DNA of 8,475 nt from Bryobacterales bacterium (GTDB lineage: Bacteria; Acidobacteriota; Terriglobia; Bryobacterales; Bryobacteraceae), in the NCBI GenBank assembly GCA_003164075.1, contig PLRZ01000150.1:2460-10934 (forward strand). The letters are read 5' to 3'. Below are positions 1 to 6,527 of the stretch, one piece after another (the first letter of the stretch is position 1; each line of letters begins with the position of its first letter). The notes under the pieces were generated by a model. The model was not told where the DNA came from and did not search any database. It saw only the letters and a list, made by a program, of their open reading frames with translations. The translations under genes and the position numbers were made by a program.

Positions 1-625
1 TGGCGCCGCCGCGGCCGGCGCCGAATCCGCCTCCACCGGGCCAGATGAAGCGGGTCTGGAGCTGCTCGGGCTGGTAGCGGGCGCCAATTTTGGCGAGGTC
101 GCCGGCGGGGGAGTGGCAGTTCTTGCAGCCGCCGGCGCCGTTGAAGTAGGCCTCGCCGGCTTTGGCGTCTCCGGTGACCACGTTGAGACGCTTGTAGAGG
201 CCGCGATTGGCCACGAGTTCGACCTGCATGTGCAGGAACTGGGCGATATCGTAGAGCTGATCTTTGGTAAAGGAGGCGAAGGCGGGCATGCCTTTGTCGG
301 GGCGGCCCTGAGAGATGACGGGGCCGATGAGTTCGGCCTTTTCGTCGTGGAGGACCACTTCGGAGCGGACCAGATTGGGGCCGGACGCGCCGCGGGCCTT
401 GTCACCGTGGCAGAATCCGCAACTGGGAGCGTAGAGCTTTTCGCCGCGCGCCGAGGCGGCGGCATCGGGAGCGGTGCCCAGTCCCAGGAATTCGCGGGTG
501 CCTCCGCGTCCGCGAGCGGGAGCGCCGCGGCCCCGGCCAACCGCGGGCGGGATGTCATCCTGCGCGAACAGCGGCACCGTCGCGGCGGCCAGCAGACAGG
601 CAAAAAGTCGTTTGGAACAGTACAT
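1..625 (-). CDS. Exported diheme cytochrome c (partial, 3' end beyond left edge)
   Basis: Reading the minus strand from ATG at 625 gives 208 open codons to the window edge. A hydrophobic signal peptide covers about residues 6-21 and ends in LFAQ, consistent with Sec export to the periplasm. An Arg/Gly/Pro/Ala-rich linker follows (about 26-44). Two CxxCH heme c sites are visible: CGFCH at 69-73 and CKNCH at 167-171. A GMPAF segment near 112-116 offers a plausible axial methionine for the first heme. The visible end is again Gly-rich (about 197-207). The start is firm: a strong Shine-Dalgarno, GGGAGGAG, lies at 629-636. A TATATT -10-like box sits at 647-652 on the minus strand, with no clear -35. 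The likely role is electron transfer, for example accepting electrons from a periplasmic dehydrogenase; such a partner, if present, is outside the window. Heme binding is well supported; the redox partner is unknown. Confidence 0.88.
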   Translation of the reverse strand, partial: MYCSKRLFACLLAAATVPLFAQDDIPPAVGRGRGAPARGRGGTREFLGLGTAPDAAASARGEKLYAPSCGFCHGDKARGASGPNLVRSEVVLHDEKAELIGPVISQGRPDKGMPAFASFTKDQLYDIAQFLHMQVELVANRGLYKRLNVVTGDAKAGEAYFNGAGGCKNCHSPAGDLAKIGARYQPEQLQTRFIWPGGGGFGAGRGGA

Positions 626-779
626 GGTCTCCTCCCGGATCACTAGAATATATCAAGGTCCGGGGCGGGTGGGGCGGCTTGCCCGTGCTTTGGCTTGCCT
701 TGGCGACGCGCCACGATAGGCGCCAGGGGTTATACTCTGTTTGAAACTGATTACGGATTTTGAGGACGGTTTATCGGTT

Positions 780-2153
780 ATGTCAGACACCACACGGCGA
801 ACGTTCCTGGGGACGGCTGCGTTGACGGCTGCCTCCTATCAGCGAATCCTTGGCGCCAACGATCGGATCGGCATCGGCTTCGTTGGATTCGGGCTCATCG
901 GCAAACAGCACGTCGCCGATTTCAAGAAGTTTGGCGATGTCGACATCGTGGGGATGTGCGACACGTACAAACCCCGCGTGGATGAGGCCCTGCAATACAT
1001 CGGCAACCCCAATACCAAGGGCTATTCCGATTTCCGGAAAATGTACGAGAACAAGGACATCCAGGGAGTGGTGGTGGCCACGCCGGACCACTGGCATGCG
1101 CTGCTCACCATCCTGGCTTGCGCGGCCGGCAAGGATGTCTACGTCGAGAAGCCCATGACGGTGTTCATCGACGAAGGCAAGTGGATGATCCAGGCGGCTC
1201 GCAAAACGAATCGCATCGTCACCGTGGGAACGCAACGGCGCCAGGGCAAAGGCGTGGCGGCGGCCAAGAAGGTGGTGGAAGCGGGCACGCTGGGCAAGAT
1301 CCATTCGGTGCGCATGGCTTCGTTCCGCAATATTTACCCGGGATTCGGCAAGACGCCCGTTTCCGACCCGCCCCCGGGCTTCGACTACGACATGTGGCTG
1401 GGACCGGCGCCCAAGAAGCCGTACACGGCGCATCGCGGCATCTACCATTTCCGCTGGTTCTGGGATTATTCGGGCGGCCAGATGACCAACCTGGGGGCGC
1501 ATATCATCGACCAGGTGCTGTGGATCATGAACGTCAAGGGGCCGACGCTGGTGACGTCGACGGGCGGCCGGTACGCGCTGGAAGACGACGGCGAGACGCC
1601 CGATTTACAGGACGCGTCCTGGGTGTTTCCCACCTTCACCATGAACTGCGCGATTCGCGAAGCCAACGCGTCGCGCGGCGATCCGGGGCAGGTATATTTG
1701 GGGACCAAGGGCTCGATGACCATGGCGGGCGGCTACCAGGTGGCTTCGGAACAGAAGATTGACCCGGTCAACGATATCCCGAGATTCCTGGGCCATCCGA
1801 TCGGCGGGCCGGTATATAGCGATGTCAAGCCGACGCCGTGGATTCAGGCGGCGTCGGGCGGCGTCGCGTCGGATTCCCGCTACGGCACCGGCGGCGAGGA
1901 CACCATGGCGATGAACGAGCGCGACTGGCTGGACTGCATGCGCAGCCGGAAACGTCCGCTGTGCGAAGTGGAGGACGGACATCGCGTGTCGACTACTTGC
2001 AATCTGGCCAATATGTCACTGCGGCTGGGGCGGTCGATCCGCTGGGATCCCGAGAAGGAACAGGTGATCGGCGATAAGGAAGCGGCGGCAATGTGCGTCC
2101 GGCCGTATCGCGCTCCGTGGGACGCGGCGCTGCGCAGCGTGGTGAAAGTGTAG
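780..2153 (+). CDS. Tat-exported Gfo/Idh/MocA family oxidoreductase
   Basis: This 457-residue protein is a NAD(P)-dependent sugar or polyol dehydrogenase-like enzyme. Residues 1-20 carry a twin-arginine signal (TRRTFLG followed by an Ala/Thr-rich segment), so it is probably exported folded with its cofactor. The Rossmann nucleotide site is GFVGFGLIG (33-41). The family EKP motif with the conserved lysine is at 123-125, and the GG..TNLGAHIID segment of the C-terminal domain is at 232-244. The C-terminal third has the pattern (RDWLDCMRSRKRP, then GHR and a WDP motif) seen in the large exported group common in Acidobacteriota, Planctomycetota and Bacteroidota. I chose ATG 780 over an in-frame TTG at 741: it puts the Arg pair at residues 6-7, GAGGA lies at 762-766, and a TATACT -10-like box at 731-736 would start transcription downstream of the TTG. 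The substrate cannot be told from sequence. The hairpin element directly downstream probably ends its transcript. Confidence 0.92.
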   Translation: MSDTTRRTFLGTAALTAASYQRILGANDRIGIGFVGFGLIGKQHVADFKKFGDVDIVGMCDTYKPRVDEALQYIGNPNTKGYSDFRKMYENKDIQGVVVATPDHWHALLTILACAAGKDVYVEKPMTVFIDEGKWMIQAARKTNRIVTVGTQRRQGKGVAAAKKVVEAGTLGKIHSVRMASFRNIYPGFGKTPVSDPPPGFDYDMWLGPAPKKPYTAHRGIYHFRWFWDYSGGQMTNLGAHIIDQVLWIMNVKGPTLVTSTGGRYALEDDGETPDLQDASWVFPTFTMNCAIREANASRGDPGQVYLGTKGSMTMAGGYQVASEQKIDPVNDIPRFLGHPIGGPVYSDVKPTPWIQAASGGVASDSRYGTGGEDTMAMNERDWLDCMRSRKRPLCEVEDGHRVSTTCNLANMSLRLGRSIRWDPEKEQVIGDKEAAAMCVRPYRAPWDAALRSVVKV

Positions 2154-2157
2154 CGGC

Positions 2158-2259
2158 CTATTTCGGGGACAGGCTACATAACCTCGAAATAGTCCGGACG
2201 ATCCGCCGCCGAAATTCGCAACGGCTATTTCGAGGTTATGTAGCCTGTCCCCGAAATAG
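2158..2259. repeat. Perfect 35-bp inverted repeat (REP/BIME-like element, possible terminator)
   Basis: The arms are 2158-2192 and 2225-2259, exact reverse complements over 35 bases, with a 32-base spacer (2193-2224). Each arm begins CTATTTCG and ends CGAAATAG, so each can also fold alone, with GGGGACAGGCTAC inside the left arm. The element begins 4 bases after the oxidoreductase stop and ends 10 bases before the purC -35 box, so it could terminate the upstream transcript. The nested palindromes with a GGGGAC tract resemble bacterial REP sequences mobilised by RAYT (Y1 transposase-like) proteins; that is a resemblance, not a match I could test. No transposase gene is in the window. Confidence 0.9.
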
Positions 2260-2269
2260 CCTCCCCCCG

Positions 2270-2297
2270 TTGACATCTCCGCGAGACGGGTTATCAT
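2270..2297 (+). promoter_or_regulatory. Sigma70-type promoter for the purC operon
   Basis: A consensus -35 box TTGACA (2270-2275) is separated by 16 bases from a -10 box TATCAT (2292-2297). Transcription would start near 2304, giving a leader of about 30 bases before the GTG start of purC. The AGGAGAG ribosome binding site is at 2316-2322. It is the best promoter match in the window, and it lies between the inverted repeat and the first gene of a four-gene operon. Confidence 0.7.
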
Positions 2298-2333
2298 TTG
2301 AATACCCCCCCCGATAGGAGAGTTGAATCGATC

Positions 2334-3233
2334 GTGAACTCTACTGAAAACCCCGTCATCCTGGAAACCAATCTCCCCGGTGTCGAGCGCCATGGCCGCG
2401 GCAAAGTGCGCGACGTCTATAGCGTGGATGAACGCCTGCTCATCATCGCTACCGACCGTATCTCGGCCTTCGACTACATCCTTCCCACCGGCATCCCCGA
2501 CAAGGGCAAGGTCCTGACCCAGCTTTCCATTTTCTGGTTCGATTTTCTTCGCGATCTCACGCCCACCCATTTTCTCAGCGCGCGGGTGGACGACTATCCC
2601 CAACCGCTGCCCGATTTCCGCGACCAGCTCGAAGGCCGGTCCATGCTGGTGAAGCGCGCCAATATGATCGAAATCGAATGCGTGGCGCGGGGCTATCTCT
2701 CCGGCTCCGGTTGGAAAGAGTACAAACAGCATGGCACGGTGTGCGGCATCCGCTTGCCCGCCGGCCTGCGCGAGAGCGGCAAGTTGCCGGAACCGATTTT
2801 CACCCCCTCCACCAAGGCGCAGACCGGCCACGACGAGAACGTCTCTTTCGAACATGTCGTATCGCTGATCGGCGAAGGGCTGGCTACGCGCCTGCGCGAT
2901 CTCACTTTGAACATTTACGCGCGCGCCGCCAAATACGCGGAGACCCGCGGCATCGTCATCGCCGACACGAAATTCGAGTTCGGCTTCGTGGGAGAAGAAC
3001 TGGTGCTGGGCGACGAAGTGCTCACGCCCGATTCTTCGCGCTTCTGGCCGGCCGAGAGCTATAAACCCGGCGGTCCGCAATTCTCCTTCGACAAGCAATT
3101 CGTACGCGATTATCTGGAATCGATTCACTGGAACAAGCAGCCGCCCGCCCCACCACTGCCCGAGGAAGTGGCCGCCAGGACCAGCGAGAAGTATCGCCAG
3201 GCCTACCACATCCTCACCGGCCGCGAATTATGA
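2334..3233 (+). CDS. purC: Phosphoribosylaminoimidazole-succinocarboxamide (SAICAR) synthase
   Basis: This cytoplasmic enzyme condenses CAIR with aspartate using ATP to form SAICAR in de novo purine synthesis. The 299 residues match the longer, ADE1-like form of the family. Visible signatures are the N-terminal nucleotide-binding GKVRDVY (23-29), DRISAFD (41-47), the first family signature IEIECVARGYLSGSGW (112-127) and the second, IADTKFEFG (209-217), followed by TPDSSRFW (231-238). I chose GTG 2334 because an upstream in-frame TTG at 2298 would overlap the end of the promoter, whereas AGGAGAG (2316-2322) precedes the GTG, though at a slightly long spacing of 11 bases. It heads an operon: its stop overlaps the next start in ATGA, suggesting translational coupling. 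Function is certain; only the start has some doubt. Confidence 0.96.
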   Translation: MNSTENPVILETNLPGVERHGRGKVRDVYSVDERLLIIATDRISAFDYILPTGIPDKGKVLTQLSIFWFDFLRDLTPTHFLSARVDDYPQPLPDFRDQLEGRSMLVKRANMIEIECVARGYLSGSGWKEYKQHGTVCGIRLPAGLRESGKLPEPIFTPSTKAQTGHDENVSFEHVVSLIGEGLATRLRDLTLNIYARAAKYAETRGIVIADTKFEFGFVGEELVLGDEVLTPDSSRFWPAESYKPGGPQFSFDKQFVRDYLESIHWNKQPPAPPLPEEVAARTSEKYRQAYHILTGREL

Positions 3234-3802
3234 ACTGGCTGGACGTCATTCTGCTGCTGATCGTGGGCGCTTCCGTGATCGGCAGTCTCCGCAAGGGGCT
3301 TTCGCGCCAGGTGATCCATCTGGCGGCGGTGGTGCTGGGTATCATGCTGGGCGCCTGGTTTTATGGCGCCGCTGCAGCGTATCTGCTGCCCCACGTCAGT
3401 TCCCCAACGGCGGCCAACCTGGGCGGATTTCTGCTGGTGTTCTGCGGCGTCCTTTTGCTGGGCGCCATGGTCAGTTGGACTGTGGGGAAATTTCTGCGCG
3501 TGACGGGGCTCTCCATCGTCGATCATCTCTTGGGGGCAGCCTTCGGGTTGCTGCGCGGATTATTGGTCGCGGTGGCGTTGATCATGGGAGTGATGGCATT
3601 TTCAAAAGACGGCACGCCCCCACGCGCCGTGGAAGAATCGCGCCTGGCGCCCTACGTGTCGCAAGCCGCGCGGGTGTTCGCCGCCATGGCGCCGCACCAG
3701 TTAAAGGAAGGATTTCATACGTCGTACGAGCAAGCCGAGACCTATTGGGACCATGCCGTGAAGAACGGCGATCATACCGCATCTGAAGCGGAAAGGAAAT
3801 AA
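3230..3802 (+). CDS. cvpA: CvpA family inner-membrane protein
   Basis: This 190-residue protein has four predicted membrane helices, at about 4-22, 28-48, 64-85 and 100-120. A soluble, charged C-terminal tail of about 65 residues follows. The N-terminal pattern (NWLDVILLL, then RKGLSRQV near 22-29) is typical of the CvpA/colicin V production family. In Escherichia coli cvpA lies upstream of purF, so linkage to a purine gene is a recurring theme; here the partner is purC. The molecular role is not well defined: the family is linked to envelope stress tolerance and, in E. coli, to colicin V export. The start overlaps the purC stop by 4 bases (ATGA) and the stop shares one base with the next start (TAATG), so expression is very likely coupled to both neighbours. 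Confidence 0.88.
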   Translation: MNWLDVILLLIVGASVIGSLRKGLSRQVIHLAAVVLGIMLGAWFYGAAAAYLLPHVSSPTAANLGGFLLVFCGVLLLGAMVSWTVGKFLRVTGLSIVDHLLGAAFGLLRGLLVAVALIMGVMAFSKDGTPPRAVEESRLAPYVSQAARVFAAMAPHQLKEGFHTSYEQAETYWDHAVKNGDHTASEAERK

Positions 3803-4074
3803 TGAAACCGGAATTCGATGCCCTGGTGGAACATCTACTGGCGGGAAATATCTTCTTGGAGGAAGCCATCGAACTGTTGGAGCGGCGAATGATTCAAGGC
3901 GCGCTGGAACGGAGTGGCGGGAAACAGACGGCCGCCAGCAAGCTGCTGGGGATTCATCGCAACACGCTACAACGCAAGATGGTGCAATATGAGTTGGGGA
4001 ATAGCCGCCGCCCCAGGCGCAAACCCGTGGCCCGTGCCGGGCGCACGCACAAACGGAAATCCGGGGCCGCGTAG
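3802..4074 (+). CDS. Small Fis-type helix-turn-helix DNA-binding protein
   Basis: This 90-residue protein carries a Fis-type C-terminal helix-turn-helix at about residues 20-66: a long helix (AIELLERRMIQGALERSGG) followed by KQTAASKLLGIHRNTLQRKM. This is the domain that ends NtrC-family activators and makes up the second half of Fis. It has no AAA+ or receiver domain, so it is a stand-alone DNA-binding protein. The last 20 or so residues are very basic (repeated Arg/Lys), which would add non-specific DNA affinity. The start is preceded by AAAGGAAA and overlaps the cvpA stop by one base. It could be a nucleoid-associated, Fis-like regulator or a local regulator of the purine operon; the sequence does not decide. 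The symbol fis is withheld because orthology to E. coli Fis cannot be shown here. Confidence 0.85.
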   Translation: MKPEFDALVEHLLAGNIFLEEAIELLERRMIQGALERSGGKQTAASKLLGIHRNTLQRKMVQYELGNSRRPRRKPVARAGRTHKRKSGAA

Positions 4075-4080
4075 CATCTC

Positions 4081-4728
4081 ATGGACCTTCTGATTTTCGA
4101 CCTCGACGGCACCTTGATCGATTCCCGGCTAGACTTGGCCAACGCCGTCAACGCCGTGCGGAGCCATCTGGGCATGAGTTCGCTGCCCATCGAGCTGGTA
4201 TCCTCGTACGTCGGCAACGGAGCGCCGCTGCTGGTCCGGCGTGCGCTAGGCGAACAGGCCACGGAGCCCGAGTTCCGGAACGCGCTGGCGTTCTTCATGG
4301 AATACTACGGCGCGCACGACCTGGAGAACACGACGCTGTATCCCGGTGTGCACGAATCGCTCGACCGCTTCCGCTATGCCGGCAAGCGGATGGCGGTGCT
4401 CTCCAACAAGCCGACCGCTATGAGCCGCCACATCCTGGAAGGCCTGGGAGTGGGCGGCCATTTCTTCCGGATTCTCGGCGGCGACAGCTTCGAGCAGAAA
4501 AAGCCGCACCCCATCGGCGTGGAAACGCTCATGCGCGAAAGCGGCGTCGACCGCGCGCGCACCATGATGGTGGGCGATAGTTCGGTGGACGTCGCCACGG
4601 CGCGCAATGCGGGGATCGCCTGTTGCGGCGTCGCCTACGGGTTCAAACCGGAGTCTCTGGCCGACCCTGCGCCCGATCTGCTGGTCGACCGAATGGAGCA
4701 GTTCGCCGATTGGCTGCTGAAAAAGTAG
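4081..4728 (+). CDS. gph: HAD-superfamily phosphatase, phosphoglycolate phosphatase-like
   Basis: This 215-residue protein has all four HAD motifs. Motif I is FDLDGT (6-11), with nucleophile D7 and acid/base D9. Motif II is LSNK (S108). Motif III is the lysine of KKPHP (140-144). Motif IV is VGDSSVDVATARNAG (164-178), with D166 and D170 for magnesium. The helical cap between motifs I and II (about 15-85) places it in the C1-cap subfamily with Gph and PGMB. The usual role is dephosphorylating 2-phosphoglycolate from DNA repair or oxygenase reactions, but related enzymes act on pyrophosphate or sugar phosphates, so the substrate is an inference. It is somewhat shorter than E. coli Gph (252 residues). 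It follows the Fis-like gene after 6 bases without an evident Shine-Dalgarno sequence, suggesting coupling. It is the last gene of the operon; a stem-loop follows. Confidence 0.87.
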   Translation: MDLLIFDLDGTLIDSRLDLANAVNAVRSHLGMSSLPIELVSSYVGNGAPLLVRRALGEQATEPEFRNALAFFMEYYGAHDLENTTLYPGVHESLDRFRYAGKRMAVLSNKPTAMSRHILEGLGVGGHFFRILGGDSFEQKKPHPIGVETLMRESGVDRARTMMVGDSSVDVATARNAGIACCGVAYGFKPESLADPAPDLLVDRMEQFADWLLKK

Positions 4729-4744
4729 GCTGGCGGGACGAGGC

Positions 4745-4786
4745 GGCAGACGGGACCGAGACCGTAGTTTCATCTCGGCGTCTGCC
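4745..4786. terminator. Stem-loop between convergent genes, probable bidirectional terminator
   Basis: GGCAGACG (4745-4752) pairs with CGTCTGCC (4779-4786), and CCGAGA (4756-4761) pairs with TCTCGG (4773-4778). This gives 14 base pairs interrupted by a 3-base bulge, with an 11-base loop. It sits between the end of gph (4728) and the end of the minus-strand gene (4808). No run of T follows on either strand, so it is not a canonical intrinsic terminator; it could also protect 3' ends. Confidence 0.5.
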
Positions 4787-4807
4787 CCGCGGGAGGCTCC
4801 GGGAGCG

Positions 4808-5092
4808 TCAGTTCGCCGCGTGCCCCGCGAGCCATCCCATGGACGAACCGAAGTGGGCGGGCCGCTTTTTGTAATAATCCGGGTCGGCGAATCGCTCGTT
4901 GAAAATGCGGTCCCACCGGGCTTCTTCCAGGCAGCGTGGGCACGTGCCGCAGTGGCACCGCCTTACTTTGGGGTGGCGCGCGTTGCTATCTTTTGCGATC
5001 AGGGCCGCTTTTTGGCGGCCCGTCCGCCCGCGGGAGATCTTGGCGTGCGTCGCCAGCAACTCTTCGATCATTCGTGGATCCGCTAGTTCCAT
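4808..5092 (-). CDS. Small Cys-cluster (zinc-ribbon-like) protein of unknown function
   Basis: This 94-residue protein has a tight cysteine cluster CHCGTCPRC (46-54), able to bind a metal such as zinc. A conserved-looking tract follows, ARWDRIFNERFADPDYY (58-74). From memory, short acidobacterial proteins with a C.CG.C..C cluster followed by ARW.RIF and FADP.YY recur, which supports a real gene; I could not check this. Before the cluster are a helical segment and a basic region (RGRTGRQK, 21-28). I chose ATG 5092 because GAGG (5101-5104, minus strand) lies 8 bases upstream. The frame stays open to a TTG at 5200, which would add 36 residues including WRLTAGYGLPVVNVVF. That longer form is possible, because the predicted promoter starts transcripts near 5210. 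Function is unknown; a nucleic-acid-binding or regulatory role is only a guess from the Cys cluster. Confidence 0.7.
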   Translation of the reverse strand: MELADPRMIEELLATHAKISRGRTGRQKAALIAKDSNARHPKVRRCHCGTCPRCLEEARWDRIFNERFADPDYYKKRPAHFGSSMGWLAGHAAN

Positions 5093-5216
5093 CGGTTCTA
5101 CCTCATGCCACGCAAAGACCACATTGACGACCGGTAATCCATACCCGGCGGTCAGCCGCCAGTAGCCCATCCATCCAGACCTGCCGCGAACCCCGATCAA
5201 CCGCCCGGAGGGTTCT

Positions 5217-5245
5217 ACTATACAAGATTAAATATCGGCTGAAAA
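5217..5245 (-). promoter_or_regulatory. Putative promoter of the small Cys-cluster gene
   Basis: On the minus strand a -35-like TTTTCA (5240-5245) and a -10 box TATAGT (5217-5222) are separated by 17 bases, in a locally AT-rich stretch. Transcription would begin near 5210. That leaves a leader of about 118 bases if translation starts at 5092, or about 10 bases if it starts at the TTG at 5200. Confidence 0.45.
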
Positions 5246-5480
5246 CACTTTTTTTCGAGGATTCCTCGGATGCCGTACCGGTACCAGCTTGGTTCCTGCG
5301 AACTTAGCCAGTTCCCCTCTCTTAGTGGTATACCGAAGTTATCGGAATCGATGTGCAGGCTGCGGTCCTCCAGTTATCGTCAGACAACCGCAAAATCGCC
5401 GGTTGTATTTAGCGATGGCATTAACGAAAGGGGAGGCCGTCAGCCCGGAAACAGGCATCGAACCGATGGCGGCGATGGTG
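5246..5480. other. Intergenic stretch without a recognisable gene
   Basis: From the minus-strand promoter to the toxin-antitoxin operator I see no convincing gene. Short palindromes are present: CGAGGATTCCTCG (5256-5268), GTACCGGTAC (5275-5284) and GGTATACC (5327-5334). The antitoxin frame is open upstream from 5270, but that stretch translates into a low-information, Ser/Arg-rich sequence with no family resemblance. It may be remnant DNA around the accessory toxin-antitoxin insertion. Confidence 0.5.
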
Positions 5481-5525
5481 TGATCGAGCGGATCACGGAG
5501 CCGCTCGATCATACTGCGGTAGAAT
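5481..5525 (+). promoter_or_regulatory. 11-bp inverted repeat, putative operator/promoter of the toxin-antitoxin pair
   Basis: TGATCGAGCGG (5481-5491) is repeated inverted and exactly as CCGCTCGATCA (5501-5511), with a 9-base spacer. A -10-like TAGAAT lies at 5520-5525, which puts the right arm over the -35 region, where no good -35 box is visible. This arrangement fits autoregulation by the antitoxin or the toxin-antitoxin complex, as is usual for such modules. It could instead be an mRNA hairpin if transcription begins further upstream. Confidence 0.55.
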
Positions 5526-5542
5526 GGGAGCGTCGGCTACCA

Positions 5543-5794
5543 ATGAATCAGGTGACGTTTTCCATACCGGATGAGATCCTGCTTGCCTTGAAGGCGACGC
5601 CGGAGATCCTTGCTGCCAGGATTCGAATTGCCGCGGCCGTCAAACTGTACGAGATGGGCCAGCTTTCGTCGGGCGCCGCCTCCCAGCTTGCTGGCGTGCC
5701 AAAGCCATATTTCCTAGGCCATTTGGCCGATTATGGTGTGAACACATTTGCCCTCAGCGAAGAGGAACTGATCCACGATCTCAAGAGTGCGTGA
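5543..5794 (+). CDS. UPF0175 family antitoxin (helix-turn-helix)
   Basis: This 83-residue protein has the UPF0175 layout. A short N-terminal strand (VTFSIPDEIL, 4-13) is followed by AAVKLYEMGQLSSGAASQLAG (31-51), the helix-turn-helix core, and a tail ending in an EEELIHDL segment (73-80). Such proteins pair with PIN-domain toxins and are proposed to neutralise them and repress their own promoter. ATG 5543 is preferred to any start further up the open frame, because the family begins here and the upstream translation is featureless; GGGAG at 5526-5530 is a distant ribosome binding site. Its last 8 bases overlap the toxin start, so the two are translationally coupled with the antitoxin first. 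Family assignment is confident; antitoxin function is inferred from the partner. Confidence 0.87.
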   Translation: MNQVTFSIPDEILLALKATPEILAARIRIAAAVKLYEMGQLSSGAASQLAGVPKPYFLGHLADYGVNTFALSEEELIHDLKSA

Positions 5795-6266
5795 GGCGAT
5801 CTGCGACACTTCGCCGCTCCAGTATCTGCACCAGATCGGTTTCCTGCATCTACTGGCCGAGTTCTACACCGAAACCCTGATTCCTCCTGCGGTCGTGAGT
5901 GAGTTAGATCGAGGCAAAGCGATTGGCGTCGATTTGCACGTCCGCGCCCTACCCTGGCTGAAGATTCAGGCCCCGGAGGGGATGGACAAGGCGCCCACGG
6001 CGGCCGACCTGGGCGCCGGCGAGAAGGAAGTGCTGGCGTTAGGATTGGAGCTTCCAGGCGCCGTGGTAATCCTGGATGAACGACTGGGGCGATTGCACGC
6101 CGAGGCGCTAAAGTTGACATTCACCGGCACGCTGGGAATCCTCTTACGCGCCAAAGTGGAAGGCCGGATTTCCCGGATCGATCCCCTACTGGCACATCTC
6201 GATCGTTTGGGATTTCGCCTGTCGGCGAAAACACACGCGGCAGTCCTCAGACAGGCTGGCGAATGA
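5787..6266 (+). CDS. DUF3368/PIN-like toxin, predicted ribonuclease
   Basis: This 159-residue protein begins with the PIN-type first strand AICDTSPLQYL (4-14), in which D7 is the first metal-binding acid. IPPAVVSEL (32-40) supplies E39, GAGEKEVLAL (77-86) supplies E79, and VVILDERLGR (93-102) supplies D97. Together these make a complete acidic set expected for a magnesium-dependent RNase of the PIN fold. GTLGILLRAK (114-123) and the C-terminal segment ending in LRQAGE are typical of DUF3368. It is predicted to cleave RNA when freed from the upstream UPF0175 protein. The start is GTG 5787, inside the end of the antitoxin gene, with no strong ribosome binding site of its own, so translation is probably coupled and limited. 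No catalytic residue appears lost, so the toxin looks intact. Confidence 0.86.
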   Translation: MREAICDTSPLQYLHQIGFLHLLAEFYTETLIPPAVVSELDRGKAIGVDLHVRALPWLKIQAPEGMDKAPTAADLGAGEKEVLALGLELPGAVVILDERLGRLHAEALKLTFTGTLGILLRAKVEGRISRIDPLLAHLDRLGFRLSAKTHAAVLRQAGE

Positions 6267-6527
6267 GCTTGCCGACATTCTTACCGCGTGACCGTTCTGA
6301 CACGCCCTCGGATTCCATGGATCACCGCCGCCTCGCGTATTACCCGCCAGCCATTCCGGGCGCGGGCGTCAAGCGGCGCCGGCAAGCCTTCATGAGCCCG
6401 TGCCGGAAGCACCCTGGAGAGCGGTTCGCCATGAATAAGGAAGTCTTCTACCTGGAATAAATCCGGCCGGCCCCCGCATACCCGTGCACAACCATTACAA
6501 TACAGGTTTTGCATCGGTGGCGAAACT

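Noticed and set aside
113..646. Long plus-strand frame opposite the cytochrome
   Set aside because: It is antisense to a well-supported diheme cytochrome with signal peptide, CxxCH motifs and a strong ribosome binding site; its Gly/Ala-rich translation is a shadow of GC-rich codon use.
741..779. N-terminal extension of the oxidoreductase from TTG 741
   Set aside because: It would bury the Tat signal 13 residues further in and lies about at the start of the transcript predicted from the TATACT box; ATG 780 fits better.
2016..3209. 397-codon minus-strand frame across purC and the inverted repeat
   Set aside because: It runs antisense through purC, whose motifs are unmistakable, and through the repeat element; its translation has no family features.
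5256..5268. CGAGGATTCCTCG palindrome next to a run of T as an intrinsic terminator
   Set aside because: On the plus strand the T run precedes the hairpin, and on the minus strand A follows it, so the order is wrong for a terminator in either direction.
6263..6460. 65-codon plus-strand frame overlapping the toxin stop in ATGA
   Set aside because: The translation shows no recognisable motif, is rich in Arg/Pro/Ser and has no ribosome binding site beyond possible coupling. It looks like chance or remnant coding.
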